Part shown: one piece after another, positions 33,234 through 42,069 of the stretch | Layout of the letters: every line of letters begins with the position of its first letter | Numbering within the stretch: position 1 is the first letter of the stretch | Origin: Streptomyces clavifer | GTDB lineage: Bacteria; Actinomycetota; Actinomycetes; Streptomycetales; Streptomycetaceae | Reading direction: 5' to 3' | DNA: 64,000 nt | Assembly: GCA_014651175.1 (NCBI GenBank) | Contig: BMWJ01000003.1 | Location: 186,001 to 250,000, forward strand | The notes under the pieces: generated by a model | What the model was told of the DNA's origin: nothing | Seen by the model: the letters and a program-made list of their open reading frames with translations, nothing else | Databases searched by the model: none | Translations under genes and position numbers: made by a program

Positions 33234-33727
33234 GAGACGGTGGGGGCGGGGGACGGACCGGTCAGCCCGCGCTCACCACGCCAGCCGTCGACGATGGCCG
33301 CCTGGAGGCCGAACATCTCGGCCTTCTCGTCCGGTTCCTCGTGGTCGTATCCGAGGAGGTGCAGCACTCCGTGGACGGTGAGGAGCTGCAGCTCCTCGTC
33401 CATGGAGTGCTGGGTGTCCGCGTCCTCGCCCTGCTTCTTCGCGACCTCCGGGCAGAGCACGATGTCACCGAGGAGCCCCTGCGGGGGCTCCTCGTCGTCC
33501 TTGGCCGGCGGACGGAGTTCGTCCATCGGGAAGGACATGACATCCGTCGGGCCGGGGAGGTCCATCCACTGGATGTGCAGCTGCTCCATGGCGGCGGTGT
33601 CCACCACGATCACCGAGAGTTCGGACAGCGGGTGGATCCGCATCCGGGCGAGGGCGTAGCGGGCGATGTCGAGGATCGCCTGCTCGTCGACCTCGGTTCC
33701 GGACTCGTTGTTGACGTCGATCGACAT
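33230..33727 (-). CDS. ybeY: Endoribonuclease YbeY (rRNA maturation factor)
   Basis: 165 residues. The metal motif [16 protein letters not shown] (H-x3-H-x5-H) is intact, preceded by [10 protein letters not shown] and [12 protein letters not shown], both family blocks. YbeY is a zinc-dependent RNase in 16S rRNA 3'-end maturation and ribosome quality control. ATG 33727 lies 12 bp after phoH. Confidence 0.96.
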   Translation of the reverse strand: MSIDVNNESGTEVDEQAILDIARYALARMRIHPLSELSVIVVDTAAMEQLHIQWMDLPGPTDVMSFPMDELRPPAKDDEEPPQGLLGDIVLCPEVAKKQGEDADTQHSMDEELQLLTVHGVLHLLGYDHEEPDEKAEMFGLQAAIVDGWRGERGLTGPSPAPTVS

Positions 33728-33739
33728 GGTGCGCTGCGA

Positions 33740-34762
33740 CTACTTCCCGTTGCGGCCGTTCCGGCCCTCTTCGTTGTCGTACTTCTCGTACGCGTCGACG
33801 ATACGGCCGACCAGCTTGTGCCGGACGACATCCTCGGAGGTGAGCCGGGAGAAGTGCACGTCCCGGACACCGTCCAGGATCTCCTGGACCTGGCGCAGAC
33901 CGCTCTTCGTCCCGCTCGGGAGGTCCACCTGGGTGACGTCACCGGTGACGACGATCTTCGAGTCGAAACCGAGCCGGGTCAGGAACATCTTCATCTGCTC
34001 GGCGCTGGTGTTCTGCGCCTCGTCCAGGATGATGAAAGCATCGTTCAACGTCCGGCCACGCATGTAGGCCAGCGGCGCGACCTCGATCGTGCCCGCGGCC
34101 ATGAGCCGGGGGATCGAGTCGGGGTCGAGCATGTCGTGCAGGGCGTCGTAGAGCGGGCGCAGATACGGGTCGATCTTGTCGAAGAGCGTGCCGGGCAGGA
34201 AGCCGAGCCGCTCCCCCGCCTCCACGGCGGGCCTGGTCAGGATGATCCGGCTCACCTGCTTGGACTGCAGGGCCTGGACCGCCTTGGCCATGGCGAGATA
34301 GGTCTTGCCGGTGCCCGCGGGGCCGATGCCGAAGACGATCGTGTGCTTGTCGATCGCGTCGACGTACCGCTTCTGGTTGAGCGTCTTGGGGCGGATGGTG
34401 CGGCCGCGGCTGGAGAGGATGTTCTGGGTGAGCACCTCCGCGGGGGTCTCGGCGCCGTCCCCGGTGCCGTTCCCGCTCGCCCTGAGCATGGCGATCGAGC
34501 GTTCCACAGCGTCCTCCGTCATCGGCAGCCCGGTGCGGAGCACCAGCACCATCTCATCGAACAGGCGTTGGATCAGGGCGACGTCCGCCGCACTGCCCGT
34601 CGCGCTGATCTCGTTGCCCCGGACATGGATGTCGGCGGCCGGGAACGCCGTTTCGATCACGCGAAGCAGGGAGTCGCCGGACCCCAGGAGCATCACCATG
34701 GGGTGTGCGGCCGGAATCTCGATCTGGGCACGCGCCTGCGGCTGTGTGGGTGACTGAGTCAT
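33740..34762 (-). CDS. phoH: PhoH-like ATPase
   Basis: 340 residues. Walker A GPAGTGKTYLAMAKAV and Walker B FIILDEAQNTSAEQMKMFLTRLG, with RPAVEAGERLGFLPG and VTGDVTQVDLP, define the PhoH family of RNA-associated ATPases. The N-terminal part (GSGDSLLRVIETAFPA) is the usual extension. In spite of the name, phosphate control is not implied here. ATG 34762; the longer frame upstream is unlike the family. Confidence 0.94.
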   Translation of the reverse strand: MTQSPTQPQARAQIEIPAAHPMVMLLGSGDSLLRVIETAFPAADIHVRGNEISATGSAADVALIQRLFDEMVLVLRTGLPMTEDAVERSIAMLRASGNGTGDGAETPAEVLTQNILSSRGRTIRPKTLNQKRYVDAIDKHTIVFGIGPAGTGKTYLAMAKAVQALQSKQVSRIILTRPAVEAGERLGFLPGTLFDKIDPYLRPLYDALHDMLDPDSIPRLMAAGTIEVAPLAYMRGRTLNDAFIILDEAQNTSAEQMKMFLTRLGFDSKIVVTGDVTQVDLPSGTKSGLRQVQEILDGVRDVHFSRLTSEDVVRHKLVGRIVDAYEKYDNEEGRNGRNGK

Positions 34763-34889
34763 GGGCCGGCCCTCGGGCCTGCACATACCTCCCGTTGCAG
34801 GGCAGTCGCTGCTCGACGGCCTCTGGAGTACCAGCGTACGACTCCGCGCCGACAACGCCGAGAGGTTTTACCTGGTGATCATCAGCCCT

Positions 34890-35993
34890 TCACTGGCGGA
34901 AGCCGATGGTGGGGACGGCGCGGCGCAGTGGCCAGGCCCGGCCCGTGGCGGGCAGCAGCTCCTCCAGGAACGCGTACCGCTCCAGGGCAGCCGGGTCCTG
35001 GTCGGCGCAGGCGCGGACCTGCTGCCACCAGCCCGCCACCTCCGCCCAGCCGGGTGCGGAGAGCGATCCGCCGAACTCCTGGACCGAGAGCGCGGCCGTC
35101 AGCCCGGCGAAGGCGAGCCGGTCGGCGAGGGGCCAGCCGGCCAGGGTTCCGGTGACGAATCCGGCGACGAAGACGTCGCCCGCCCCGGTGGGGTCCAGGG
35201 CCTTCACCTCGATGGCGGGCACCTCGGCGGCGGCCCCGGTCCCCCCGTCGACGGCGTAGGCGCCCTCCGCGCCCAGGGTGACGACGGCGAGGGGCACCCG
35301 TTCGGCCAGGGCGTGGGCGGCGGCGCGCGGGCAGTCGGTGCGGGTGTAGCGCATCGCTTCCTCCGCGTTGGGGAGGAAGGCCAGACAGTGCCCCAGGTCG
35401 GGCAGGGCGTCGAGGTCCCAGCGGCCGGTCTCGTCCCAGCCGACGTCACCGAAGACCATGGCGCCGTCCCTGGCGGCTCCGGCCACCCACGGCTCGCTGC
35501 GGCCCGGGGTCAGCGAGGCGATGGCTGCCCGGGCCCGCGGCGCGCAGTGCGGCAGTGTCCGGCCGGGCGTCGCGGCGGGCGCGGGGGCGGGTGCCTCGTG
35601 GCCGTGCGAGACCATCGTGCGCTCGCCCTCGTAGGCCATGGAGACGGTGACCGGCGAGTGCCAGCCGGGCACCGTGCGCGACATCGACAGGTCGATGCCC
35701 TCGCCCTGTTCGAGGGCGTCCCAGCAGTACTCGCCGTAGTGGTCGTCGCCGAACGCGGCGGCCAGCGAGGTGCGCAGCCCCAGCCGGGCGAGCGCGGTGG
35801 CCATGTTGGCGACGCCGCCGGGGCTGGATCCCATCCCCCGGGCCCATGACTCGGTGCCGCGCACGGGCGCGCTGTCCAGGCCGGTGAAGATGATGTCCAG
35901 GAAGACCGGGCCGGTCAGGAAGACGTCGCAGGCCGGATCCTGCGGGGCGCGGAGGCCCAGCAGCGGGTCGATGCCTGAGATACCTGTGCTCAC
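34890..35993 (-). CDS. PfkB-family carbohydrate kinase
   Basis: 367 residues. The ribokinase fold shows GPVFLDIIFTGL, SSPGGVANMATALARLGLRTSLAAAFGDDHYG (substrate and lid region) and the PfkB signature with catalytic Asp in ALDPTGAGDVFVAGFVTG. It phosphorylates a sugar or nucleoside; the substrate cannot be read from motifs. GTG 35993 follows GGGAG at good spacing. It is upstream of phoH on the same strand but separated by 127 bp, so probably has its own promoter, facing the MFS gene. Confidence 0.9.
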   Translation of the reverse strand: MSTGISGIDPLLGLRAPQDPACDVFLTGPVFLDIIFTGLDSAPVRGTESWARGMGSSPGGVANMATALARLGLRTSLAAAFGDDHYGEYCWDALEQGEGIDLSMSRTVPGWHSPVTVSMAYEGERTMVSHGHEAPAPAPAATPGRTLPHCAPRARAAIASLTPGRSEPWVAGAARDGAMVFGDVGWDETGRWDLDALPDLGHCLAFLPNAEEAMRYTRTDCPRAAAHALAERVPLAVVTLGAEGAYAVDGGTGAAAEVPAIEVKALDPTGAGDVFVAGFVTGTLAGWPLADRLAFAGLTAALSVQEFGGSLSAPGWAEVAGWWQQVRACADQDPAALERYAFLEELLPATGRAWPLRRAVPTIGFRQ

Positions 35994-36103
35994 CGTGCGC
36001 TCCCGGCCGTGGCGGATCTGGACAGTGCGAGTTCCGGCCAGTGTGCCTGACGCGCTTCGGTATCCGGAGTGCCCGCGCCGCCGCTCCCACACTCGCTCCG
36101 ACC

Positions 36104-36145
36104 TGCATAAACATGCGCTGCTACCCGGTCGGAAGATGCATAAAC
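36104..36145. promoter_or_regulatory. Two direct TGCATAAAC repeats in a divergent promoter region
   Basis: TGCATAAAC occurs at 36104-36112 and again at 36137-36145, 33 bp (three turns) apart, upstream of the divergent PfkB kinase and MFS genes. AT-rich motifs are rare here. Candidate operator pair; the regulator is unknown. Confidence 0.35.
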
Positions 36146-36380
36146 CCGCAAGTGACCCAGATCACATCGAGGCGGCTTTCCGTCGGCTGTGCGCGCTTGA
36201 TACAAATTGGCCCGCGAGCACCGTTCGGGACAGTTGACGACGAGTGCCGCGTCTCCCGCTTTTCACCGCTTTACCCTCCCCGCTCCACTCCCCCGCTTCG
36301 CCCTGCCCGGATACGCCCGGGCCCTCGCTCTGCCCTCCCCTGCCTTCTTCGCCTCTTCTGGCATGTCATCAGGAACGCCC

Positions 36381-37739
36381 ATGTCCTCGCGCCCCCGCGC
36401 CGCGTGGCCCCTGGTAGCCGTGTTCACCGCCGGTTACCTCGCCGCCTATCTGCTCCCCACCATCGTCGGCCGCCTCAGCGCCTATCTGGGGCTGAGCTCC
36501 GCCCAGGCGGGTCTGGTCGGCAGTGCCCTGCTGCTGAGCTCGGCCTCGGCCGGTTTCGCCCTGGCGGGGCGCGTCGAGCGCTACGGGTCACGGAACCCGG
36601 CGCGCCTCGGGCTGGCGCTGGCCGTGGTGGGCTACGGCTGCGCGGCCCTGACCGCCTCGGTACCGCTCGTGGTCGCGGGGGTCGTGGTCGGCGGGTTCGG
36701 CTCCGGTACGGCGACCGCGGTCGCGGCGGCCGGCATCGCCGCGCAGCACGATCCGCACCGGACCTCGTCCCTGGGGCTGCTCAGCGTCTCGGCGACGGCG
36801 GGCCTCCTCTACCTGACGGTCCCCCATCTCGGCGGCGGCCACCGTCTGCCGTTCGCCTCGATCGCCCTCATCGCGCTGCTCGTCTGGCCGGCCACGTCCC
36901 GGCTGGGCGGTTCCTCGCCGGTGGGTGCCGCCACGGCCGTCCAGGGACGGCTGCCGCACCGGCGGTCGGGCCTCGTGCTGGCGGGCGGCATGCTCGTCTG
37001 GTCCATGGCGCAGAACGCGCTGTGGGGGGTGAGCAGCCGGATCGGTGTCGTCCAGGTGGGGCTCTCCGAGGTGACCGTCGGCGCGGTGTTCGCCGCCGCG
37101 CTGGGGGCCGGGCTGCTCGGCGTCATGGGCGCCGGGATGCTGGGCGCCAGGCTCGGCCGCGCCGTACCGATCGGCCTCGGGACGATGATCATCGCGGTGA
37201 GCATCGTGCTCAGCTCCTCGGCCGACGACCTCGGTTCCTTCGCGACCGGCGAGATCATGTGGAACGCCTTCTACCCGGTGGTCCTGTCGTACCTCATCGG
37301 GCTGGCGGCCTCGCTCGACGTACGCGGCCGCTGGGCGGTCCTGGCGGGCTCGGCGTCCTCGGTCGGTGTGGCCTGCGGACCCGTCCTCGGCAGTGTGCTC
37401 TCCGAACAGGCCGGCTACGCGGTCATGGGGCTGATCCTGGGCGCCGCCACGCTGCTGGTCGCGGCCCCCGTCACCGCCGTCGCGCTGCACACCGGCGGGC
37501 GCCCGCTGGTGCCCGGCTCCGTCCGGCGCAGGGGTGGTGCCCCAGCCGCACTGCTGGCCGCGACGACCGGCAGCCTGTCCGGCGCGGTGCCCAAGCTGGG
37601 AGCACCGGAGCAGGCCGTCACGGAGCTCAGCGTGCCCGCGCTGCGGCGCAGGCGGATGGTCAGGAGCGCGTTCCGGACGGCCGGCCCGGCGGGTGGATCC
37701 GGTCAGTCGAACGCGTACGCCTCGACCTCGGACAGGTAG
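36381..37739 (+). CDS. Major facilitator superfamily transporter
   Basis: 452 residues, about 12 transmembrane helices from AAWPLVAVFTAGYLAAYLLP onward, with the loop 2-3 GRVERYGSRNPARLG, a weak motif A, and the second half starting LVLAGGMLVWSMAQNALWG. A basic Arg-rich tail ends the protein. Substrate unknown. ATG 36381 has AGGA 7 bp upstream; ATG 36363 and an upstream ATG at 36207 are in frame but poorer. The 3' end overlaps the convergent adenosine deaminase-like gene by 37 bp. Confidence 0.85.
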   Translation: MSSRPRAAWPLVAVFTAGYLAAYLLPTIVGRLSAYLGLSSAQAGLVGSALLLSSASAGFALAGRVERYGSRNPARLGLALAVVGYGCAALTASVPLVVAGVVVGGFGSGTATAVAAAGIAAQHDPHRTSSLGLLSVSATAGLLYLTVPHLGGGHRLPFASIALIALLVWPATSRLGGSSPVGAATAVQGRLPHRRSGLVLAGGMLVWSMAQNALWGVSSRIGVVQVGLSEVTVGAVFAAALGAGLLGVMGAGMLGARLGRAVPIGLGTMIIAVSIVLSSSADDLGSFATGEIMWNAFYPVVLSYLIGLAASLDVRGRWAVLAGSASSVGVACGPVLGSVLSEQAGYAVMGLILGAATLLVAAPVTAVALHTGGRPLVPGSVRRRGGAPAALLAATTGSLSGAVPKLGAPEQAVTELSVPALRRRRMVRSAFRTAGPAGGSGQSNAYASTSDR

Positions 37740-38695
37740 CGCGCCCTGCGCTCCTCGTCGTGGTCGAGGAAGGCGGCCTCGAAGGAGTTCCGGGCGAGGG
37801 TGCGCAGCTGCTCCCGGTCCAGGCCGAGTGCCTCGTGGACGGCGTGGAAGGTGTCTCCGACGTATCCGCCGAAGTAGGCGGGGTCGTCGGAGTTCACCGT
37901 GCAGAGCAGTCCGGCGGCCATCATGGCCGGCAGCGGGTGCTCCTCCAGGACGTCGACGGCGCGCAGCCGTACGTTGGAGAGCGGGCAGAGCGTCAGCGGG
38001 ATCCGTTCGGAGACCAGCCGGTCCACCAGCTCCGGGTCCTCCATGCACCGCAGGCCGTGGTCGATCCGTTCGACGCCGAGGACGTCCAGGGCCTCCCGGA
38101 CGTACTCCGGCGGACCCTCCTCGCCGGCGTGGGCGACCTTGCGCAGACCGAGGGCCGTGGCCGCCGCGTACACCTCGCGGAACTTCGCCGGCGGGTGGCC
38201 GACCTCCGCCGAGTCGAGGCCGACGGCGCTGATGCGGTGCAGATGGGGCTTCGCGGCCTCCAGGGTCTCCAGCGCCGACTCCGCGGACTTGTCGCGCAGG
38301 AAGCACATGATCAGCTGGGTGGAGATGCCGTGCGTCTCCTCGCTGCGCTCCAGCGCCCTGCCGAGTCCCTCGATCACGGTGCCGATCGGGACACCGCGGT
38401 CGGTGTGGGCCTGCGGGTCGAAGAAGATCTCCGCGTGGCGGACGCCCTGGGCGGCGGCGCGGGCGAGGTAGGCGTCGGCCAGTTCGGCGAAGTCGTCCTC
38501 GGTGCGCAGCACCGCCATGAGGGCGTAGTAGAGGTCGAGGAAGCTCTGCAGGTCGTCGAAGAGGTAGGCGGTGCGCAGCTCTTCGGTGTCCGCGTAGGGC
38601 AGGACCACGCCGTTGCGTCCGGCGAGGGCGAAGGCCAGCTCGGGTTCGAGGGTTCCTTCGATGTGGAGGTGGAGTTCGGCTTTGGGGAGGTGCAC
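37703..38695 (-). CDS. add: Adenosine/adenine deaminase
   Basis: 330 residues, the amidohydrolase barrel of purine deaminases. Metal and catalytic residues are visible: KAELHLHIEGTLEP (HxH), a His in VAHAGEEGPPEYV with the catalytic Glu, a His in RIDHGLRC, and the Asp pair in TVNSDDPAYFGGYV. The NSDDPAYFGGY form and HLHIEGTLEPELAFALAGRN resemble adenine deaminase/aminohydrolase more than classical adenosine deaminase, so the base rather than the nucleoside may be the substrate. GTG start at 38695, 10 bp after rnz. Confidence 0.88.
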   Translation of the reverse strand: MHLPKAELHLHIEGTLEPELAFALAGRNGVVLPYADTEELRTAYLFDDLQSFLDLYYALMAVLRTEDDFAELADAYLARAAAQGVRHAEIFFDPQAHTDRGVPIGTVIEGLGRALERSEETHGISTQLIMCFLRDKSAESALETLEAAKPHLHRISAVGLDSAEVGHPPAKFREVYAAATALGLRKVAHAGEEGPPEYVREALDVLGVERIDHGLRCMEDPELVDRLVSERIPLTLCPLSNVRLRAVDVLEEHPLPAMMAAGLLCTVNSDDPAYFGGYVGDTFHAVHEALGLDREQLRTLARNSFEAAFLDHDEERRARYLSEVEAYAFD

Positions 38696-38705
38696 GGGGT
38701 TCTCG

Positions 38706-39614
38706 TTACTGGTGGCGGGTGGGTACGGGGACCGTGATCAGGTCCTGGGCGATGGTCAGTTCGCCTTCGAAGCCGGCTGCCCTGGCCTGGTGCTCGAAGG
38801 CATCGGGGTCGTTGTAGCGCTGCGAGAAGTGTGTCAGCACGAGGTGCCGTACGCCCGACTCCTTCGCCACGCGGGCCGCCTCGCCGGCGGTGAGATGGCC
38901 GTGGTCGGCGGCGAGCCGGCCGTCCTCGTCGAGGAAGGTGGACTCGATGACCAGCATGTCGCAGCCCTCGGCGAGCGCGTACGCGCCGTCGCAGAGCCGG
39001 GTGTCCATGACGAAGGCGAACCGCTGTCCGCGCCGGGGCTCGGAGACCGCGTCGAGCGGGATGCCGCGCAGGACGCCGTCGCGCTGGATCCGTCCGACGT
39101 CCGGGCCGCCGATGCCGTGCTCGGCGAGCTTCGCGGGGAGCATCCGCACCCGGTCGGGTTCGGTCAGGCGGTAGCCGTAGGACTCGACGGGGTGCGAGAG
39201 CCGGTGGCTGTCGAGGACGTACGCGTCCGTGATGGCGAGGACCCCGTCGGCGGCCACCGGGACCTCGGCCAGGTCGACGGACTGGCGGTAGGCCGTCGCG
39301 TGGCGGAGCCGGTCGAAGAAGTGCTGCCCGCTCGCCGGGAAGTGGGCGGTGACGGGGTGGGGGACCTGGTCGAGGTTGATCCGCTGGATCACGCCGGCCA
39401 GCCCCAGCGAGTGATCGCCGTGGAAGTGCGTGACGCAGATCCGGTTGATGTCGTGGGCGGCGACGCCGGCGCGCAGCATCTGGCGCTGGGTGCCCTCACC
39501 GGGGTCGAAGAGGATGCCCTCACCGTCCCAGCGCAGCAGATAGCCGTTGTGGTTGCGGTGACGGGTCGGGACCTGGCTGGCGGTGCCGAGGACCACGAGT
39601 TCGCGTACGGACAC
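38706..39614 (-). CDS. rnz: Ribonuclease Z
   Basis: 302 residues. The metallo-beta-lactamase fold has the zinc motif [13 protein letters not shown] (HxHxDH), a [14 protein letters not shown] segment, further ligands in [11 protein letters not shown] and the final [10 protein letters not shown]. RNase Z cleaves the 3' trailer of tRNA precursors. GTG 39614 starts the conserved [18 protein letters not shown]; a GTG at 39644 would overlap the HIT gene. It lies 14 bp after the HIT gene and is co-transcribed with it and add. Confidence 0.93.
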   Translation of the reverse strand: MSVRELVVLGTASQVPTRHRNHNGYLLRWDGEGILFDPGEGTQRQMLRAGVAAHDINRICVTHFHGDHSLGLAGVIQRINLDQVPHPVTAHFPASGQHFFDRLRHATAYRQSVDLAEVPVAADGVLAITDAYVLDSHRLSHPVESYGYRLTEPDRVRMLPAKLAEHGIGGPDVGRIQRDGVLRGIPLDAVSEPRRGQRFAFVMDTRLCDGAYALAEGCDMLVIESTFLDEDGRLAADHGHLTAGEAARVAKESGVRHLVLTHFSQRYNDPDAFEHQARAAGFEGELTIAQDLITVPVPTRHQ

Positions 39615-39628
39615 GGGATGCGGACCTT

Positions 39629-39988
39629 CTAGCCGGGGGGCCACTGCATCCCGCGTCCGCCCAGGACGTGGGCGTGCGCGTGGAAGACGGTCTGGCCCGC
39701 ACCGGCACCGGTGTTGAGCACGATGCGGTATCCGCTCTCCGTGATCCCCTCGCCTGCAGCGACGAGTCCTGCCTCGCGCAGCACGTCCGCGGCGATCTGC
39801 GGTTCCGCCTCGGCGAGGGAGGCGGCGTCCGGGTAGTGCGCCTTCGGGATGACCAGGATGTGGGTGGGGGCCTGCGGGTTTATGTCACGGAAGGCCACGG
39901 TCGTGGCGCTCTCGCGGACGATGGTCGCCGGGATGTCGCCCGTAACGATCTTGCAGAACAGGCAGTCGGTCTGCGGCTCTCCCGCCAT
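39629..39988 (-). CDS. HIT-family (histidine triad) nucleotide-binding protein
   Basis: 119 residues. [16 protein letters not shown] begins the fold with paired cysteines, [15 protein letters not shown] follows, and the catalytic triad [16 protein letters not shown] (HxHxH) closes it. HIT proteins of this Hint-like branch hydrolyse adenosine phosphoramidates or related nucleotides. First gene of the HIT-rnz-add transcription unit. Confidence 0.94.
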   Translation of the reverse strand: MAGEPQTDCLFCKIVTGDIPATIVRESATTVAFRDINPQAPTHILVIPKAHYPDAASLAEAEPQIAADVLREAGLVAAGEGITESGYRIVLNTGAGAGQTVFHAHAHVLGGRGMQWPPG

Positions 39989-40119
39989 GGCCCGGCCTCC
40001 TCGGTCGTCTGGTGCTCGTGATCAGTACACCGGCATGCTATCCGGCCGGTCCCGGCGGACGGTCGGTCGGCGTGCCCGGGCCCCGGTGGAGCGCGTGGCG
40101 GCCGCGGGCGGTCGGGGGC

Positions 40120-40866
40120 TCAGCTCCAGCGCCCGGTGCGTCCCATCAGCAGGGCGGCGGCGGCCGTCCCCGCGGTCGAGGTCCGCAGCACGCTGGGACC
40201 GAGCCGGTAGGCGGGCGCGCCCGCCTCGGCGAAGACGGCCAGCTCCTGGGGCGAGACCCCTCCCTCCGGCCCGACGACCAGCACGATCGTTCCCCCGTCG
40301 GGGAGCGCGGCGGTGGCGAGCGGCTCGCTCGGGCTGTTCCGGTCCTCGTGCAGCACACCTGCGAAGTCGGCCCCGGCCAGCAGCGCCGCGACCTGCTTGG
40401 TCGCCATCGCCTCGGCCACCTCCGGGAAGCGCACCCGGCGGGACTGCTTCCCCGCCTCGCGCGCGGTGCTCCGCCACTTCGCCAGGGACTTGAGGCCGCG
40501 GTCGCCCTTCCACTGGGTGATGCAGCGGGCCGCCTGCCAGGGCACGATCGCGTCGACGCCCGTCTCGGTCATCGTCTCCACGGCGAGCTCACCGCGGTCG
40601 CCCTTGGGGAGTGCCTGGACGACGGTGATCCGGGGCGACGGTGCCGGTTCCTCGCGGACGTCCTCCGGAACGGTGACGACGAGCCGGTCCTTGCCCTCGG
40701 CCGTCTTCACGACGCCCTCGGCCCATCGGCCCCGCCCGTCGGTGAGGACGACGTCCTCCCCGGGGTTCAGCCGCTTCACGGAGACGGCGTGCCTCCCCTC
40801 GGGTCCGTCCAGCACGAACTCCGGCCCGCTGGCCAGGTGTTCGACGACGAAGACCGGTGCCGTCAC
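40120..40866 (-). CDS. rsmE: 16S rRNA (uracil-1498-N3)-methyltransferase
   Basis: 248 residues. The PUA-like N-terminus (PVFVVEHLASGPEFVLDGPEGRHAVSVKRLNPGEDV) precedes a SPOUT knot with QALPKGDRGELAVETMTETGVDAIVPW, VGPEGGVSPQELAVF and LRTSTAGTAAAALL, the SAM-binding signature of RsmE. It methylates U1498 of 16S rRNA. GTG 40866 overlaps the stop of the upstream nitronate monooxygenase gene as GTGA. Confidence 0.94.
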   Translation of the reverse strand: MTAPVFVVEHLASGPEFVLDGPEGRHAVSVKRLNPGEDVVLTDGRGRWAEGVVKTAEGKDRLVVTVPEDVREEPAPSPRITVVQALPKGDRGELAVETMTETGVDAIVPWQAARCITQWKGDRGLKSLAKWRSTAREAGKQSRRVRFPEVAEAMATKQVAALLAGADFAGVLHEDRNSPSEPLATAALPDGGTIVLVVGPEGGVSPQELAVFAEAGAPAYRLGPSVLRTSTAGTAAAALLMGRTGRWS

Positions 40867-41936
40867 TGGGCACTCCTCACGTTCACTGCCGCACGCGCGG
40901 CCTCGGTTTCAACGGCGAGCAGTTCCACGAGCTCGCCGGCGGGCAGCTCGCGTGCCATGCGGTGGCCCTGGCCCGCCCAGAGGGCCATGCCCTGGGCGTC
41001 GCCGGCCTTGGCCGCCGCCTTGCGGAGCCCGCTGGTCAGCTGGTGGACCTGCGGGTAGGCGGCCGGGGCGTACCTGCCGTGCTCACGCACGAAGCGATTG
41101 ACCAGCCCGCGCGCGGGGCGGCCGGAGAACGCCCGGGTCAGGGCGGTGGTCACGAACAGCGGATTGGTCAGGGCCTGCTTGTGGAGCGGATGCGCACCGG
41201 ACTCGGGGCAGGCCAGGAAGGCCGTGCCGAGCTGCGCCGCGTCGGCGCCCGCCGCCAGCACGGCCGTGATCTGGGAGCCGCGCATCAGCCCTCCGGCCGC
41301 GAGGAGCGGCAGCCGGACGCTCTCCCGGACCTCGGCGACGAGGGTGAGCAGGCCGGTGCCGGTGAGGCCGTCCTGCGGGTCGTCGCGGTGCGTGGACTGG
41401 TGGCCGCCCGCCTCGGTGCCCTGGACGCAGACCGCGTGGGCGCCCGCCCACTGGGCGTTCCGTGCCTCCTGGGGCGTGGTGACCGTGACGACGGTGAACG
41501 TGCCGGCCGCGGCGAAGGCGTCGAGGACCTCGCGGGTGGGGCAGCCGAAGGTGAAGGAGACGACGGGAACCGGGTCGTCCAGCAGGATCGCGACCTTGGC
41601 CTCGTAGCCGTCGTCCCCGCTGGAGTCCGGGTCGCCGAGCGGGGTCTCGTACCAGGAGGCCTCACCGGCGAGCTGGTGGCGGTAGACCTCCACGGCGCTC
41701 GGGTCGGCGAGCAGCGGCTGCGGCATGAAGAGGTTGACGCCGAAGGGCCGGCCGGTCAGCCGGCGCAGCTCCTTGATCTCGTGGTACATCCCGTCCGCCG
41801 TCTTGTAGCCGGCGGCCAGGAAGCCGAGCGCTCCGGCATCGGCGACGGCCCCGACCAGCTGGGGCGAGGAGACACCGCCCGCCATCGGGGCCTGCACGAT
41901 CGGATACCGGCAGAGATCGGTCAGCGCCAAGGACAT
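40863..41936 (-). CDS. Nitronate monooxygenase family protein
   Basis: 357 residues. An FMN TIM barrel with YPIVQAPMAGGVSSPQLVGAV, GFLAAGYKTA, AVCVQGTEAGGHQSTHRD (the conserved GxEAGGH) and LPLLAAGGLMRGSQITAVLAAGADAAQLGTAFLACPES. These match nitronate monooxygenase (2-nitropropane dioxygenase), which oxidises nitronates such as propionate 3-nitronate. Cytoplasmic detoxification role likely. ATG 41936; the longer frame (41963) is less like the family. Overlaps rsmE. Confidence 0.92.
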   Translation of the reverse strand: MSLALTDLCRYPIVQAPMAGGVSSPQLVGAVADAGALGFLAAGYKTADGMYHEIKELRRLTGRPFGVNLFMPQPLLADPSAVEVYRHQLAGEASWYETPLGDPDSSGDDGYEAKVAILLDDPVPVVSFTFGCPTREVLDAFAAAGTFTVVTVTTPQEARNAQWAGAHAVCVQGTEAGGHQSTHRDDPQDGLTGTGLLTLVAEVRESVRLPLLAAGGLMRGSQITAVLAAGADAAQLGTAFLACPESGAHPLHKQALTNPLFVTTALTRAFSGRPARGLVNRFVREHGRYAPAAYPQVHQLTSGLRKAAAKAGDAQGMALWAGQGHRMARELPAGELVELLAVETEAARAAVNVRSAQ

Positions 41937-42014
41937 GACGGCATCGTGCCACGTCCCGTGCACCGCGCCGAATCAGCCGATGCGGGCGGCCGGAGGGGCG
42001 AGCGCAGCACGCGG

Positions 42015-42047
42015 CACCGCCCGCCGGTACGGAGCCGGCGGGCGGTG
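42015..42047 (-). terminator. dnaJ terminator
   Basis: CACCGCCCGCCGG/CCGGCGGGCGGTG, a 13-bp perfect stem and 7-nt loop, 22 bp past the dnaJ stop. Confidence 0.75.
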
Positions 42048-42069
42048 GGGTGACGCGGTCGTACGGGGT

